Source: Clostridia bacterium
Lineage (GTDB): Bacteria > Bacillota > Clostridia > Oscillospirales > CAG-382
Length of the DNA stretch: 6,360 bases
NCBI GenBank assembly: GCA_017397605.1
Contig: JAFQII010000055.1
Coordinates: 1-6,360 of the forward strand
Reading direction: 5' to 3'
How positions within the stretch are numbered: position 1 is the stretch's first letter; each line of letters opens with the position of its first letter. The notes beneath the pieces are model-generated. The model was not told where the DNA came from. It was given only the letters and a program-made list of their open reading frames with translations, and did no database searches. The position numbers and the translations under genes were made by a program. Positions 1 to 6,360 of the stretch are shown here, one piece after another.

Positions 1-444
1 AACGCCCAGACTTTTCGCAAGCTGAAAAATAACACCGACCCCTTGCGCGTGGAGTGTTACCGCGCCGCATGCGGTGCAAAGGACACCACGGCGTCGCACG
101 GCGGAAGCGGGCGCGGCTCGCATCTGGAGCTCGGAGCGGGCGACGTGGCGGTGCGCGCATTGGACTTCGTCTGCGGTTACCCGTTTGTCGGCTCGCAGGG
201 CATGGAGATCGGGAGCATCAAGATCGACGCGGAGGGGGAAGACGCCGCCGTTTTGCAGGGTGCTGCAAACCTGATCACCGCGTGCCGTCCCGCGCTTTGC
301 GTTTCGGCATACCACCGCGCATCGGATTTGCTTGACCTGCCGCTGTTGCTCAAGCGGCTGGACTACCGCAGTGAATTGTATTTTCGCAAAAAACCGTACG
401 TACCCGCATGGGATACGTTGTTTTATTTGATTCCAAAAAGGTGA
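1..444 (+). CDS. FkbM-family SAM-dependent methyltransferase, C-terminal part (5' end outside window)
   Basis: The reading frame is open from the first base to a TGA stop at 442-444, so only the last 147 codons are seen and the start lies upstream. The motif IKIDAEGE (bases 217-240), followed by a VLQGA-like stretch, a 'CRPALCVSAYH' strand and a 'DLLDLP' segment, is the usual signature of the FkbM methyltransferase domain (Methyltransf_21). The end 'WDTLFYLIP' matches that family's final strand. FkbM proteins are class I methyltransferases that usually O-methylate sugars or natural products. The SAM-binding glycine loop would lie upstream and cannot be checked. A TTG at 43 could be read as a start, but the domain would then lack its N-terminal half, so I treat the gene as cut by the window edge. 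The next gene starts two bases after the stop, which implies co-transcription. The substrate is unknown. Confidence 0.8.
   Translation, partial: NAQTFRKLKNNTDPLRVECYRAACGAKDTTASHGGSGRGSHLELGAGDVAVRALDFVCGYPFVGSQGMEIGSIKIDAEGEDAAVLQGAANLITACRPALCVSAYHRASDLLDLPLLLKRLDYRSELYFRKKPYVPAWDTLFYLIPKR
435..441 (+). promoter_or_regulatory. Ribosome binding site for the GH2 gene
   Basis: AAAAAGG lies 5 bases before ATG 447 and 8 before ATG 450, inside the last codons of the methyltransferase gene. It supports a start at 447/450 over the upstream in-frame ATG at 408 and suggests translational coupling. Confidence 0.6.
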
Positions 445-446
445 AC

Positions 447-2156
447 ATGATGACAAACATTCCAAGACCCGAGCATCCGCGTCCGCAATGGAAGCGTGAC
501 GCGTGGCAAAACCTCAACGGCACGTGGCAATTTGAGATCGACAACGGCAGAAGCGGTCTGTCGCGCGGACTTGCGTCCGCCGACACACGGCTAAACGGCG
601 GGATCACCGTTCCGTTTTGTCCGCAAAGTAAGCTGTCGGGCGTAGGATACAAGGATTTTTTGTACGGCGTCTGGTACAAGCGCGAGGTGGAGATACAAAA
701 GGAGCGGCTCGACGGCAGAGTCTTTTTGCACATCGGTGCGGCGGATTACGCCTGCACTGCATTCATAAACGGTGTTTCCGCAGGGACGCACCGCGGCGGC
801 TACGTCTCGTTTTCGTTTGAGATCACGCATCTGTTGCACGGGGGAACCAACGTCATCACGCTGTATTGCGAGGATGATGAACGCGACAGAATGATTCCGC
901 GCGGCAAGCAAAGCGAGGAGTACCATTCCCACGGGTGTGATTACACGCGCACAACGGGCATCTGGCAGACGGTGTGGCTGGAGTTTACACCAAAAGAATA
1001 TCTGTCGGGCGTGCGTTTTTATCCCGATCCGCATGCGGGCACGCTGACCTTGCAGGGAACGGCAAACGGCAATGCCGATCTGCATGTCACTGCCTTCTAC
1101 GAAGGGCGCGAGGTGGGAAATGCGCATGCGCAAAATGTCTGCGGCGCGTTTACGCTGGCGGTCGATTTGGCGGAAACGCATCTTTGGGAAGTCGGCAACG
1201 GTCGGCTGTACGATCTGAAACTGACTTACGGCGAAGACGAGGTGCAGAGCTATTTTGCACTGCGTTCGATCGCGTTTGACGGGGATAGATTTTTGCTCAA
1301 CGGCAAATCCGTGTTCCAGCGGCTTGTGCTGGATCAGGGCTTTTATCCCGACGGGATTTACACCGCGCCGACGGATGAGGCGTTGCACGGCGATATTTTG
1401 CTGTCGATGGCAATGGGCTTTAACGGTGCACGACTGCACGAAAAGGTGTTTGAGGAGCGATTTTTGTACCATTGCGACAGAGAGGGCTATCTCGTTTGGG
1501 GCGAGTTCCCCAACTGGGGCTTGGATCATTCCCGCCCCGAAATCGTGTACGGCATTCTTCCCGAGTGGATAGAGGAAGTGAACCGCGACTTTAACCACCC
1601 GTCGATCATCGGCTGGTGTCCGTTTAACGAAACGTGGGATCAGGGCGGAAGGAAACAGCACGACCCGTTGCTTGCGCTTGTTTACCGCGTGACCAAGGCG
1701 ATCGACCCGACGCGCCCGTGTATCGACACGAGCGGCAACTACCATGTCGAGACGGATGTCTTTGATCTGCATGATTACGAGCCGAACCCCGACGTTCTGC
1801 GCGCGCATTTTGAGCCGTTTGCACAAGGCGGTGCGCCCGAGGACCGCTTTGCAAGCCGTCAGCCGTTTATGTACGGAAAGCCCGTGTTCGTCAGCGAGTA
1901 CGGCGGAATCGGCTGGTCGGTGCAGAATGGCTGGAGCTACGGCAACGCGCCCAAGACAGAGGAAGAGTTTTTGACACGTTTTGCGGGTCTTGCCGACGTG
2001 CTTTTGGATCACCCAAGGCTGTTTGGCTTTTGCTACACGCAACTCACTGACATCGAGCAGGAGCAAAACGGTCTGTATTCCTACGACCGCGTGCCAAAAT
2101 TTGATCCGAGTGTCATCCGCGCGATTTTGAGCAGAAAAGCGAAAATAGAAGAGTAA
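447..2156 (+). CDS. Glycoside hydrolase family 2 protein (cytoplasmic beta-glycosidase, specificity unassigned)
   Basis: This 569-residue protein has the GH2 layout: an N-terminal jelly-roll sugar-binding domain (about 10-180) ending in the family signature TGIWQTVWLE (170-179), an Ig-like middle domain (about 185-275), and a TIM barrel from about 280. The barrel carries the expected catalytic residues: a conserved Arg in ARLHE (R329), the acid/base Glu after Asn in PFNETWD (N394, E395), and the nucleophile Glu in VSEYGG (E484). Length is near that of beta-glucuronidases (about 600) and far below LacZ (about 1,000). No signal peptide is visible, so it should act in the cytoplasm on imported sugars or glycosides. 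Two adjacent ATGs (447, 450) follow an AAAAAGG ribosome site at 435-441, inside the end of the preceding gene; a farther ATG at 408 adds 13 residues without a good ribosome site. The position equivalent to the glucuronidase N-x-K motif reads E-Q-N, so beta-galactosidase-like or other activity is more likely. Confidence 0.93.
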   Translation: MMTNIPRPEHPRPQWKRDAWQNLNGTWQFEIDNGRSGLSRGLASADTRLNGGITVPFCPQSKLSGVGYKDFLYGVWYKREVEIQKERLDGRVFLHIGAADYACTAFINGVSAGTHRGGYVSFSFEITHLLHGGTNVITLYCEDDERDRMIPRGKQSEEYHSHGCDYTRTTGIWQTVWLEFTPKEYLSGVRFYPDPHAGTLTLQGTANGNADLHVTAFYEGREVGNAHAQNVCGAFTLAVDLAETHLWEVGNGRLYDLKLTYGEDEVQSYFALRSIAFDGDRFLLNGKSVFQRLVLDQGFYPDGIYTAPTDEALHGDILLSMAMGFNGARLHEKVFEERFLYHCDREGYLVWGEFPNWGLDHSRPEIVYGILPEWIEEVNRDFNHPSIIGWCPFNETWDQGGRKQHDPLLALVYRVTKAIDPTRPCIDTSGNYHVETDVFDLHDYEPNPDVLRAHFEPFAQGGAPEDRFASRQPFMYGKPVFVSEYGGIGWSVQNGWSYGNAPKTEEEFLTRFAGLADVLLDHPRLFGFCYTQLTDIEQEQNGLYSYDRVPKFDPSVIRAILSRKAKIEE

Positions 2157-2158
2157 GC

Positions 2159-2196
2159 AAAAAACGCAGAATTCAGGAAAGAATTCTGCGCTTTTC
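2159..2196. terminator. Bidirectional Rho-independent terminator between convergent genes
   Basis: CGCAGAATTC (2165-2174) and GAATTCTGCG (2181-2190) form a perfect 10-bp stem around a 6-base loop. On the + strand the stem is followed by CTTTTCT. On the - strand it is followed by six T residues (complement of 2159-2164). It starts 8 bases after the GH2 stop and lies about 45 bases past the stop of the small membrane protein gene on the other strand, so it probably ends both transcripts. The U tract is better on the - strand side. Folding energy was not computed. Confidence 0.85.
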
Positions 2197-2235
2197 TCAT
2201 ATTGATTATTTTTGTTGACATCCGCAGAGGATGAT

Positions 2236-2523
2236 TTATAAAAAAGATATTCCGACCGAAAACCAAAGATACAATACACCAATGCACAGGACTGCAAATG
2301 TAGCGATTACACTTGTAATGGCGTGAATTCTTTCTGCGTCATAGTCTGTGCTGATGAAATGATATAGGAATTTATATCCTTCTTGTTTGGTTTTGGCAAT
2401 TGTTTTTCTTTGATCTTTTTCGTTGGATTTGATGATCGCCAACCATATTTTGATCACTATATAAGCCAACAAAGAGAAAACAGCAACAATGATCATTGCG
2501 CCAAAAATCAAAATTGCAGCCAC
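2236..2523 (-). CDS. Small two-helix membrane protein, family not recognised
   Basis: This encodes 95 residues. A GTG start (2523-2521) is preceded by a very strong Shine-Dalgarno, GGGGGGAGGA (complement of 2531-2540), at 7 bases' spacing, which is the best evidence that this is a real gene. The next in-frame ATG (codon 10) has no ribosome site. Residues 1-31 are strongly hydrophobic, as are about 66-95; between them is a Lys/Glu-rich segment (about 32-65). Two transmembrane helices joined by a charged cytoplasmic or external loop are predicted by eye, and the first could also act as a signal anchor. It follows the sugar isomerase-like gene by 36 bp and is probably in the same transcript, ending at the shared terminator. 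The region is about 36% GC by hand count, far below its neighbours, and it uses codons they largely avoid (CTA, TTA, several ATA). I recognise no family and assign no function. Confidence 0.75.
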   Translation of the reverse strand: MAAILIFGAMIIVAVFSLLAYIVIKIWLAIIKSNEKDQRKTIAKTKQEGYKFLYHFISTDYDAERIHAITSVIATFAVLCIGVLYLWFSVGISFL

Positions 2524-2530
2524 CTGAATC

Positions 2531-2540
2531 TCCTCCCCCC
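2531..2540 (-). promoter_or_regulatory. Strong Shine-Dalgarno for the small membrane protein
   Basis: On the - strand this reads GGGGGGAGGA, 7 bases before the GTG at 2523. It decides the non-ATG start and makes a spurious ORF unlikely. Confidence 0.75.
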
Positions 2541-2559
2541 GTTTGTATTGCGTGCTTTT

Positions 2560-3306
2560 TTATGCAAGCCCTCTTGATTTTAAAAAGTCATAACTGCGTT
2601 TTAAGCAGTCGAAGGGGTTTTCGCCGTTGCAGTCGTCCTGCTCGACCAGCATATACCGTGTTCCTGCCCGGCTTGCGGCTTGAAACACACGGTCGAAGTT
2701 GATGTTTCCTTCACCTACGACCGACATAGTGCGGTCAAAGGCGCAGTCTTTGAGATGTATGGCGGGAACGCGACCTTTCAGGTTTTCGATCCACTGCGCG
2801 GGGTCGCCGCCGCTGACCTGCACCCAGTAGGTATCCAAGGTAAAGCCTGCTTTTTGCGGAGAAAAATGCTCGGCGATGTGCAAAAGAATGGGTTTGCCGT
2901 CCAGCTTGATAAACTCGCTTGCGTGGTTGTGGTACATAAAATATTTTCCGCACCGAAAAACCGTTTCCACAACCGGTGTGTAGACCTTAAAGAAGTTTTG
3001 CAAGCTATCCTTCCCGCCGTCAAAAGCATGGTGTCCGAGCCCCACCATATCGCAGTCAAAAATATCGTGCTTTTTTGCCCAGGACTCGGTGTTGTCTATG
3101 AGGTTTTGCCCGGACGTGTGGGTCAAAACACATTGGAGTCCGTTCTTTTTGAGTTCGTCTCTCAACCACTCCGGCTCATAGTCGCAGGTGCCTGAGATCT
3201 GCACCGTTTTGTATCCGATGTCAGCGATCCTTTTGAGCGTGTCCGAAAAGCCCTCGAGGGTGTTGCAATATTCTCTGACGGTATAAAGCTGTGCGCCTAT
3301 TTGCAT
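2560..3306 (-). CDS. Sugar phosphate isomerase/epimerase-like TIM-barrel protein (AP-endonuclease 2 fold)
   Basis: The 248-residue protein begins MQIGAQLYTVRE and shows the pattern of the xylose isomerase-like TIM-barrel superfamily. Visible family motifs are HNHASEF (126-132), LDTYW (157-161) followed by a GGDP turn (166-169), HLKD (184-187), VGEGNINFD (197-205) and VEQDD (221-225). Likely divalent-metal ligands are acidic and His residues in these motifs (E131, D158, H184, E222 are candidates). Members isomerise, epimerise or dehydrate sugars, polyols or sugar phosphates; the substrate cannot be told from sequence. No signal peptide is seen, so it is cytoplasmic. The ATG at 3306-3304 is preceded by GAAAGGA at about 12 bases, a little far, but no other start is available. 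It is isolated from leuS by a terminator and probably co-transcribed with the small membrane protein gene. It is convergent with the GH2 gene, which fits a role in sugar metabolism but does not prove a shared pathway. Confidence 0.88.
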   Translation of the reverse strand: MQIGAQLYTVREYCNTLEGFSDTLKRIADIGYKTVQISGTCDYEPEWLRDELKKNGLQCVLTHTSGQNLIDNTESWAKKHDIFDCDMVGLGHHAFDGGKDSLQNFFKVYTPVVETVFRCGKYFMYHNHASEFIKLDGKPILLHIAEHFSPQKAGFTLDTYWVQVSGGDPAQWIENLKGRVPAIHLKDCAFDRTMSVVGEGNINFDRVFQAASRAGTRYMLVEQDDCNGENPFDCLKRSYDFLKSRGLA

Positions 3307-3338
3307 ATGTATGACCGGTCCTTTCGCAGCAGGCGTAT

Positions 3339-3381
3339 CAAAAACAAGATTGCGAGGAAACCGTTTGCAGATTCCCTCGCA
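3339..3381 (-). terminator. Rho-independent terminator after leuS
   Basis: Read on the - strand, TGCGAGGGAATC (3381-3370) pairs with GGTTTCCTCGCA (3362-3351), giving about 12 pairs (two of them G-T) around a 7-base loop TGCAAAC. The stem is followed by the T-rich ATCTTGTTTTT. It begins 8 bases after the leuS stop and separates the housekeeping operon from the isomerase-like gene. The opposite side also carries seven T residues (3385-3391), so it could work both ways, though no + strand gene is evident there. Confidence 0.82.
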
Positions 3382-3389
3382 TGATTTTT

Positions 3390-5789
3390 TTATTTTGCAA
3401 CGACGTTAAACAGTCTGCCCTTGACGTAGATCTTTTTGATGATCTGCTTGCTTGCAAGCAATGCGCCCAGCGTTTCGTCTGCCATGACGGCTGCAAACGC
3501 CTCGTCCTCGGTTGCCTCGGCGGGGATGACGATCTTGCCCTTGAGCTTGCCGCTGATCTGTACGGCGATCTCGACGGAAGAAACCTTGGTCTTGGACTCG
3601 TCGCAGACGGGCCACTCTGCCGCGGAGCAGAAGCCGTTGCCGCCCAGCTCTGCCCAGACTTCCTCGCAGATGTGGGGCGCAAAGGGGCAGAGAAGCTTTG
3701 CGAGCGTCATCAGGCTTGCCTTGTCGATGCCGCCTGCCGCGTAGATTTCGTTGATGAGCGCCATCATTGCCGCGATTGCGGTGTTAAACTTCATCGATTC
3801 GATGTCGTCGGTGACCTTTTTGATCGTGCGGTGCAAGGATGCTTCCAGCTCGGGGGAAACCGTCTCGGTGAGCATATCGGTCAATGCCGCAAAACGCTCG
3901 ATAAAGCGCTTGCATCCCTTGACGGAGCTATCGGACCACGGAGCCGCCTGCTCGTAGTCGCCCATAAAGAGGACGTACGTACGCAGTACGTCTGCGCCGT
4001 AGCTGTCAACGACATCGTTCGAGTCAACGACATTGCCCAGGGATTTGGACATCTTGACGCCGTTTGCACCCAGAATCAAGCCCTGCGCGGTACGCTTTGC
4101 GTAAGGCTCATCGCACGGAACCACGCCGAGATCGTACAGGAACTTGTGCCAGAAACGGGAGTAGATCATGTGGCGTGTAACGTGCTCCATACCGCCGTTG
4201 TACCAGTCAACAGGCAGCCAGTATTTGAGCTTTGCCTCGTCTGCGAGCGACATGGTGTTGTTCGGGTCGATGTAACGCAGGAAATACCACGACGAGCCTG
4301 CCCACTGGGGCATGGTGTCGGTCTCGCGTTTGGCGTCGCCGCCGCACTTGGGACACTTGCAGTTGACAAACGACTCGATCTTGGCAAGCGGAGACTCGCC
4401 GCCCTCGCCGGGCTCAAAGTTCTCGACCTTGGGCAGACGCAGGGGAAGCTCCTCATACGGAATGTGCACCATACCGCAGGTTGGGCAGTGCACGATCGGA
4501 ATCGGCTCGCCCCAGTAACGCTGACGGTTGAACGCCCAGTCTTTCATCTTAAACTGCACGCCCGCTTCGCCGACGCCGAGCTTTGCCAGTTCTTCCAGCA
4601 TGCGTGCGATCGCGCTCTTTTTGTCGGTCAGTCCGTTGAGAAAATCGGAGTTGATCATATTGCCGTCGCCGGTGTAGGCTTCGGTCTCGATGTCGCCGCC
4701 TTCGATGACGGGGATGATGTCGATGCCGAATTTCTTGGCAAAATCATAGTCGCGTCCGTCGTGTGCGGGGACTGCCATGATCGCGCCCGTGCCGTAGCCC
4801 ATCATAACGTAGTCGGAGATGAATACGGGGATCTCTTTGCCTGTGATCGGGTGGACCGCAGTGAGGCCTTCGATCTTGAGACCCGTCTTGTCCTTGACAA
4901 GCTGGGTACGCTCAAACTCGGTCTTTTTGGCACATTCGTTGCGGTATGCAAGCACCGCGTCCATGTTGGCAACGCGGTCTGCGTAAGTATCCAGCAAGGG
5001 GTGCTCGGGCGCAATGACCATAAAGGTTACGCCAAAGAGCGTGTCGGGACGGGTGGTGTAGATGCGCAAGGTCTCGTCGACCTCTTTGATCTTAAAGTTG
5101 ACAAACGCACCCGTGGATTTGCCGATCCAGTTTTCCTGCTGCTGTCTGACCATGGGCAGGTAATCGACCTTGTCCAGACCCTGCAGCAGCTTGTCAGCGT
5201 ACTGCGTAATGCGCAGATACCAGACGTCCTTGGATTTTTGTACGACGTCGTTGTGGCAGATATCGCATTTGCCGCCCTGGGAGTCCTCGTTGGACAGTAC
5301 GACCTTGCAGTGCGGGCAGTAGTTGACCAAGGTCTTGTCGCGGAACGCCAGACCTGCGTCAAACATTTTGCAGAAGATCCACTGCGTCCAGCGGTAATAA
5401 TCCTCTTCGGTGGTGTCCACCACGCGGGACCAGTCAAACGAGAAACCGACGCGCTTGAGCTGGCTTGTAAATTTTTCGATGTTTTCGTCGGTCAGCACGC
5501 GGGGGTGCACGCCGAATTTGATCGCGGAGTTTTCGGTCGGCAGGCCAAACGCGTCAAAGCCGATCGGAAACAGCACGTTGTAGCCCTGCATGCGGCGCTT
5601 GCGCGAGACGACCTCCAAGCCGGAGTACGCCTTGATATGGCCGACGTGCATGCCGTGTCCGCTCGGGTAGGGGAACTCGACCAGCGTGTAATATTTGGGT
5701 TTGTCGGAAAAATCTTTTGCCTCAAACAGCTTTGCTTCATCCCATTTGGCTTGCCATTTGGACTCTATGGTGTTGAAATCGTGTTTCAT
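3390..5789 (-). CDS. leuS: Leucyl-tRNA synthetase
   Basis: This class I aminoacyl-tRNA synthetase charges tRNA-Leu with leucine using ATP in the cytoplasm. At 799 residues it is complete and of the usual length for Firmicutes (about 800). The HIGH box appears as HVGH (48-51) and the KMSKS loop is intact (579-583). A first zinc ribbon has C158-x2-C161 and C175-x2-C178; further Cys at 435/438 and 477/479/482 could form a second zinc site. The CP1 editing domain (about 220-415) holds TTRPDT (245-250) and GYGTGAIMAVPAHDGRDYDF (331-350), including the conserved Asp used in post-transfer editing. The roughly 50-residue leucine-specific insertion that precedes KMSKS in E. coli is absent, as is usual in Gram-positives. 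The C-terminal tRNA-binding domain (about 740-799) is present. AAAGG precedes the ATG by about 10 bases. It lies 22 bp after rsfS, which leaves no room for a T-box leader, so expression should follow the upstream operon promoter. Confidence 0.98.
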   Translation of the reverse strand: MKHDFNTIESKWQAKWDEAKLFEAKDFSDKPKYYTLVEFPYPSGHGMHVGHIKAYSGLEVVSRKRRMQGYNVLFPIGFDAFGLPTENSAIKFGVHPRVLTDENIEKFTSQLKRVGFSFDWSRVVDTTEEDYYRWTQWIFCKMFDAGLAFRDKTLVNYCPHCKVVLSNEDSQGGKCDICHNDVVQKSKDVWYLRITQYADKLLQGLDKVDYLPMVRQQQENWIGKSTGAFVNFKIKEVDETLRIYTTRPDTLFGVTFMVIAPEHPLLDTYADRVANMDAVLAYRNECAKKTEFERTQLVKDKTGLKIEGLTAVHPITGKEIPVFISDYVMMGYGTGAIMAVPAHDGRDYDFAKKFGIDIIPVIEGGDIETEAYTGDGNMINSDFLNGLTDKKSAIARMLEELAKLGVGEAGVQFKMKDWAFNRQRYWGEPIPIVHCPTCGMVHIPYEELPLRLPKVENFEPGEGGESPLAKIESFVNCKCPKCGGDAKRETDTMPQWAGSSWYFLRYIDPNNTMSLADEAKLKYWLPVDWYNGGMEHVTRHMIYSRFWHKFLYDLGVVPCDEPYAKRTAQGLILGANGVKMSKSLGNVVDSNDVVDSYGADVLRTYVLFMGDYEQAAPWSDSSVKGCKRFIERFAALTDMLTETVSPELEASLHRTIKKVTDDIESMKFNTAIAAMMALINEIYAAGGIDKASLMTLAKLLCPFAPHICEEVWAELGGNGFCSAAEWPVCDESKTKVSSVEIAVQISGKLKGKIVIPAEATEDEAFAAVMADETLGALLASKQIIKKIYVKGRLFNVVAK

Positions 5790-5811
5790 GGCGATTTACC
5801 TTTCTGTTGAT

Positions 5812-6156
5812 TTATACGTTCCACAGACGCTCGAGCTTGTAGAACTCTCTGCCCTCGGAAGTGAAGATGTGCACCACGACGGAATCGTAGTCCATCAGCT
5901 CCCAGATATTGTTGCGGTAGCCTTCGATGTGGGAGGGGTCAATGGATAGCTCCTGCTTGACGCGGAACTCCACCTCGTCCGCAAGTGCGTGTACGTGCGT
6001 GTTGGAGGTCGCGGTTGCGATGACAAAATAATCCGCAAGCGCGGTCTGCTCTCCGACGTACAGCAGTTTGACATCCATGCCTTTTTTGTCTTCCAATGCT
6101 TTGAAGGCAGTTTCGGCGATCTGTTTTGCAAGTTCTTGCTGTTTCTGTTCGTCCAT
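5812..6156 (-). CDS. rsfS: Ribosome silencing factor RsfS (Iojap/DUF143 family)
   Basis: RsfS binds ribosomal protein uL14 on the 50S subunit and blocks joining with the 30S, lowering translation when nutrients are short. The 114-residue product has the family's usual size and its two conserved stretches: ADYFVIATATSNTHVHALAD (41-60) and the C-terminal block with EGYRNNIWELMDY (78-90), VVVHIF (93-98) and REFYKLERLW (103-112). The common family motif W-x-L-L-D-Y-G-D is slightly altered here to WELMDYDS. The ATG at 6156 is preceded by AAAGGA about 10 bases upstream, located within the last two codons of the preceding gene. Placement after a yqeK-like gene and before leuS is a recurrent arrangement in Clostridia and supports the assignment. 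Confidence 0.96.
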   Translation of the reverse strand: MDEQKQQELAKQIAETAFKALEDKKGMDVKLLYVGEQTALADYFVIATATSNTHVHALADEVEFRVKQELSIDPSHIEGYRNNIWELMDYDSVVVHIFTSEGREFYKLERLWNV

Positions 6157-6162
6157 TGTTTG

Positions 6163-6360
6163 TCAGTCCTTTAAAAGATTTAAGTAATAATTCCGCGCCT
6201 GCACGCTCGTCACGCAGATCTCACGGTTCGTTTCCAAAAGGTGTGAGACGGTCGACTCCAAGGAGCGCAAAAGCGCGAGATAGAGCGCTTGGTTGTTTTG
6301 CAAACGCGCGTATTGCGTTTCGTAGTACCCGCGTACCGCCACGCATGCGTCGTGCGTTCT
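6163..6360 (-). CDS. yqeK: Probable YqeK (HD-domain symmetrical Ap4A hydrolase), C-terminal fragment (5' end outside window)
   Basis: The frame entering from the window's right edge is open for 65 codons to a TGA at 6165-6163. Only the helical tail is visible, including LLRSLESTVSHLLETN, then a short linker and VQARNYYLNLL near the end. This resembles the tail of YqeK proteins, where a Leu-rich helix is followed by a segment of the type 'I-x-P-x-T-x-x-A-R-N-x-L'. YqeK hydrolyses diadenosine tetraphosphate to ADP. Its HD metal-binding motifs would be upstream and are not seen. The position directly before rsfS, with 6 bases between the genes, is the classical nadD-yqeK-rsfS order and carries much of the weight of this call. 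The sequence match alone is moderate; another helical protein remains possible. Confidence 0.62.
   Translation of the reverse strand, partial: RTHDACVAVRGYYETQYARLQNNQALYLALLRSLESTVSHLLETNREICVTSVQARNYYLNLLKD

Noticed and set aside
43..444. TTG at 43 as a true start of a 133-residue methyltransferase
   Set aside because: The frame is open to the window edge and the SAM-binding half of the domain would be missing, so truncation by the window is the simpler reading.
408..446. Upstream ATG at 408 as the GH2 start
   Set aside because: It would overlap the methyltransferase by 37 bases and lacks a good ribosome site; the ATG pair at 447/450 follows AAAAAGG and begins the family-like N-terminus.
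591..2297. A 568-codon open frame on the - strand opposite the GH2 gene
   Set aside because: Same in-register antisense effect; the GH2 protein on the + strand has all family motifs. The antisense product resembles no family.
2680..3195. A 171-codon + strand frame opposite the isomerase-like gene
   Set aside because: In-register shadow that ends at a TCA codon of the sense gene; no supporting ribosome site or domain.
3972..3992. Inverted repeat GACGTAC / GTACGTC with a 7-base spacer
   Set aside because: It lies inside conserved leuS codons for the GADVLRTYV segment, so it is explained by coding constraint; no adjacent T tract or regulatory context.
3381..5810. An 809-codon open frame on the + strand opposite leuS
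   Set aside because: It lies in exact codon register with leuS and is open only because leuS avoids TTA, CTA and TCA. Its translation has no recognisable domain, while leuS is certain.

Overview
The window looks like chromosomal DNA from a member of the Bacillota, most likely an uncultured gut-type Clostridia. Three things point there: a yqeK-rsfS-leuS gene order, a LeuRS of Firmicutes length (799 aa) that lacks the large leucine-specific insertion, and Shine-Dalgarno-led genes of about 55-60% GC in the stretches I counted by hand. The species cannot be named from this sequence.

Layout. On the + strand, bases 1-444 hold the C-terminal part of an FkbM-type SAM-dependent methyltransferase. Two bases after its stop begins a complete glycoside hydrolase family 2 gene (447-2156). 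A perfect 10-bp hairpin with A and T tracts on its two sides (about 2159-2196) follows and appears to terminate transcription from both directions. On the - strand, converging on that hairpin, are a sugar phosphate isomerase/epimerase-like TIM-barrel gene (3306-2560) and, 36 bp after it, a small AT-rich gene for a two-helix membrane protein (2523-2236). A second hairpin terminator (3339-3381) separates these from a - strand housekeeping operon: the end of a probable yqeK (6360-6163), rsfS (6156-5812) and leuS (5789-3390).

How the genes fit together. The housekeeping operon joins a probable HD-domain nucleotidase, a ribosome silencing factor and leucyl-tRNA synthetase; all three relate to translation or stress physiology. 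The accessory part pairs a cytoplasmic GH2 glycosidase and a sugar isomerase-like enzyme in convergent units, which suggests carbohydrate metabolism. No transporter or regulator lies within view to name the sugar.

I see no tRNA, rRNA, CRISPR array, insertion sequence, riboswitch or T-box. No gene-free stretch exceeds 300 bases; the longest are about 80 bp and are occupied mainly by terminators. I found no convincing undescribed system. The most unusual items are the AT-rich small membrane protein and the tight methyltransferase-GH2 pairing.
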